A stretch of 6,152 bases of DNA from Burkholderiaceae bacterium (lineage in GTDB: Bacteria > Pseudomonadota > Gammaproteobacteria > Burkholderiales > Burkholderiaceae): the NCBI GenBank assembly GCA_947461335.1, contig CANHLB010000113.1, forward strand, positions 1 through 6,152, read 5' to 3'. Of the stretch, positions 5,242 to 6,152 are shown in pieces. The notes under the pieces were generated by a model. That model did no database searches. It saw only the letters and a list, made by a program, of their open reading frames with translations, and was not told the DNA's origin. A program made the position numbers and the translations under genes. Positions within the stretch are counted from its first letter, which is position 1, and every line of letters begins with the position of its first letter.

Positions 5242-5937
5242 CTACCAGGGTAATTTTTCACCTGAATAGGAGACAAAGCTTCCCGAGTCCTCTTGCTTTA
5301 GATTTTCAATCACCCGAAACATATCTGCTACTGCATCTTGTGCAGGTCTTCCAATTTGCTCGCCACGAAATGGTTTTGAGAGTCTCGAGTTCACGGTGCC
5401 CGGATGCATTGCGACTAAGGCAGTATTCGGTTTTGTGCGATCCCATTCAATGGAGGCTGTTTTAATCAACATATTAAGTGCAGCTTTAGATGCACGATAG
5501 CTATACCACCCACCAAGACGATTATCTTCAATACTGCCGACCTTAGCGGAAAGTGTAACCATGATGCTATTTTTAGGGTCAAGTAATTTTGAGAAGTGGC
5601 GAATTGTTAGGGCGGGGCCAATAGCGTTGATCTTCATTAGCTCTGCTAGTTGTTCAGTATTAAGATCATCCAATCTTTTTTCAGGCATCCAGTCGCTAGT
5701 GTGAAGGACTCCAATCGTATTGATGATGAGATTAAAGGGTGCTTCCAGAGAGAGTGCTGTGGTGCAAGATTCTATTGAATCTGGATTTTGGTAATCAATA
5801 CTATGTTCTGACTGGCGATGAATTCCTAGCACCTCAGAGCATGAGGGGTTATTTTTAAGTAGATCCACAAATGCACTCCCAATGGTTCCAGAGGAGCCAA
5901 TAATGAGTGCACGAAAGGGGTTTGGAAGTAATCCCAT
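5242..5937 (-). CDS. C-factor-like short-chain dehydrogenase/reductase (SDR)
   Basis: A 231-residue classical-type SDR with a Rossmann fold. Numbered from ATG at 5937: the cofactor-binding glycines are in GSSGTIG (14-20), NTIG (73-76) replaces the usual NNAG, N104 is the structural asparagine, S130 (TLSAKVG) is the catalytic serine, and the YRASK motif gives Y147 and K151. The HPGTVNSRLSKPF segment (178-190) is typical of the CsgA/C-factor-like branch. It should be a cytoplasmic NAD(P)H-dependent oxidoreductase; the substrate is unknown. A TTG at 5940 directly precedes the ATG, but the ATG is the ordinary choice, with GGAAAAG a few bases upstream as ribosome site. It converges on the photolyase operon; SDRs of this type are recalled from photolyase-containing stress clusters in other proteobacteria, so a shared photooxidative role is possible but unproven. 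Confidence 0.88.
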   Translation of the reverse strand: MGLLPNPFRALIIGSSGTIGSAFVDLLKNNPSCSEVLGIHRQSEHSIDYQNPDSIESCTTALSLEAPFNLIINTIGVLHTSDWMPEKRLDDLNTEQLAELMKINAIGPALTIRHFSKLLDPKNSIMVTLSAKVGSIEDNRLGGWYSYRASKAALNMLIKTASIEWDRTKPNTALVAMHPGTVNSRLSKPFRGEQIGRPAQDAVADMFRVIENLKQEDSGSFVSYSGEKLPW

Positions 5938-6031
5938 CAAATCTTTTCCGAAGAATGTAAATAATTAATTGCGGTATTTTCTCAGTTTAAGCCTAATACA
6001 CCTTACTTATGGACTGATAATGAACAACAGA

Positions 6032-6060
6032 AAAATAGCTTATGTAATTTCAGTTGCCAA
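6032..6060 (-). promoter_or_regulatory. Weak candidate sigma-70 promoter upstream of the SDR gene
   Basis: On the minus strand TTGGCA (6060-6055) and TATTTT (6037-6032) are separated by 17 bp, giving a leader of roughly 90 nt before the ATG at 5937. The -10 match is mediocre and the region is AT-rich, so chance is a real possibility. The surrounding 5941-6152 otherwise holds no gene I can support. Confidence 0.22.
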
Positions 6061-6152
6061 AAGATGCTGTGAAGTAGATTTACCTAGAACTCGCTGAAAG
6101 ATTAGTTTTTAACTACAAAAGAATAGAGAATGCAAAGAAGAGCTGCGGCTAC

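Noticed and set aside
5239..5272. Nested inverted repeat (CTCCTA/TAGGAG with inner CAGG/CCTG) at the DUF2256-SDR junction
   Set aside because: Considered as a terminator of the photolyase operon, but no T-run follows the right arm on the plus strand and most of it is SDR coding sequence.
6020..6100. Short plus-strand frame starting MNNRKIAYVIS, 26 codons
   Set aside because: Too short, no ribosome site upstream and no recognisable family.
6102..6152. Hydrophobic open frame on the minus strand (ending FVVKN) open to the right edge, and a competing plus-strand ATG at 6130
   Set aside because: Only about 16 and 7 codons are visible respectively, in an AT-rich edge, so neither can be told from chance without more sequence.

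Overview
The window reads as a chromosomal stretch of a moderately low-GC proteobacterium. The combination of an Fe-S photolyase, a TIGR03643/DUF2805 protein, a DUF2256 protein, a DUF2236 (MpaB/Lcp-like) protein and a LON-domain-only protein fits a freshwater betaproteobacterium such as Polynucleobacter. That assignment is inference from gene content and protein flavour, not from a marker gene. No RNA gene, insertion sequence, CRISPR array or phage gene was seen.

Layout, left to right. (1) Positions 2-751 (+) hold the 3' part of a kelch-repeat beta-propeller gene that enters from the left edge. (2) A 121-bp convergent gap follows, with a weak terminator-like hairpin. (3) On the minus strand, in transcription order from 2723 down to 873, lie a stand-alone LON substrate-binding-domain protein, a DUF2236 heme-oxygenase-like protein and a small secreted four-cysteine protein. 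Gaps of 4 and 14 bp make them a likely operon. (4) An HNH endonuclease-fold gene (2841-3197, minus) lies upstream of that operon, separated by a 117-bp gap rich in ACCCTA/TAGGGT inverted repeats. (5) A 60-bp divergent control region contains a perfect 9+9 bp dyad (3226-3253). (6) On the plus strand is a compact three-gene photolyase operon: TIGR03643/DUF2805 (3258-3527), an FeS-BCP/PhrB-type photolyase (3524-5059, ATGA overlap) and a 51-residue DUF2256 zinc-ribbon-like protein (5068-5223), a gene small enough to be easily missed. (7) Convergent to it, 18 bp away, is a C-factor-like short-chain dehydrogenase (minus, 5937-5242). (8) The last 212 bp show no convincing gene.

The most interesting unit is the photolyase operon with its dyad. 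The photolyase keeps all four [4Fe-4S] ligands and the active-site and electron-transfer residues at a constant +2 offset from those recalled for Agrobacterium PhrB, so (6-4) photoproduct repair is the best prediction. The two tightly coupled small proteins have no established function; their placement suggests partners or accessory factors of the photolyase. The dyad ends 4 bp before the GTG start of the first gene, so it could be an operator or an RNA hairpin that masks initiation.
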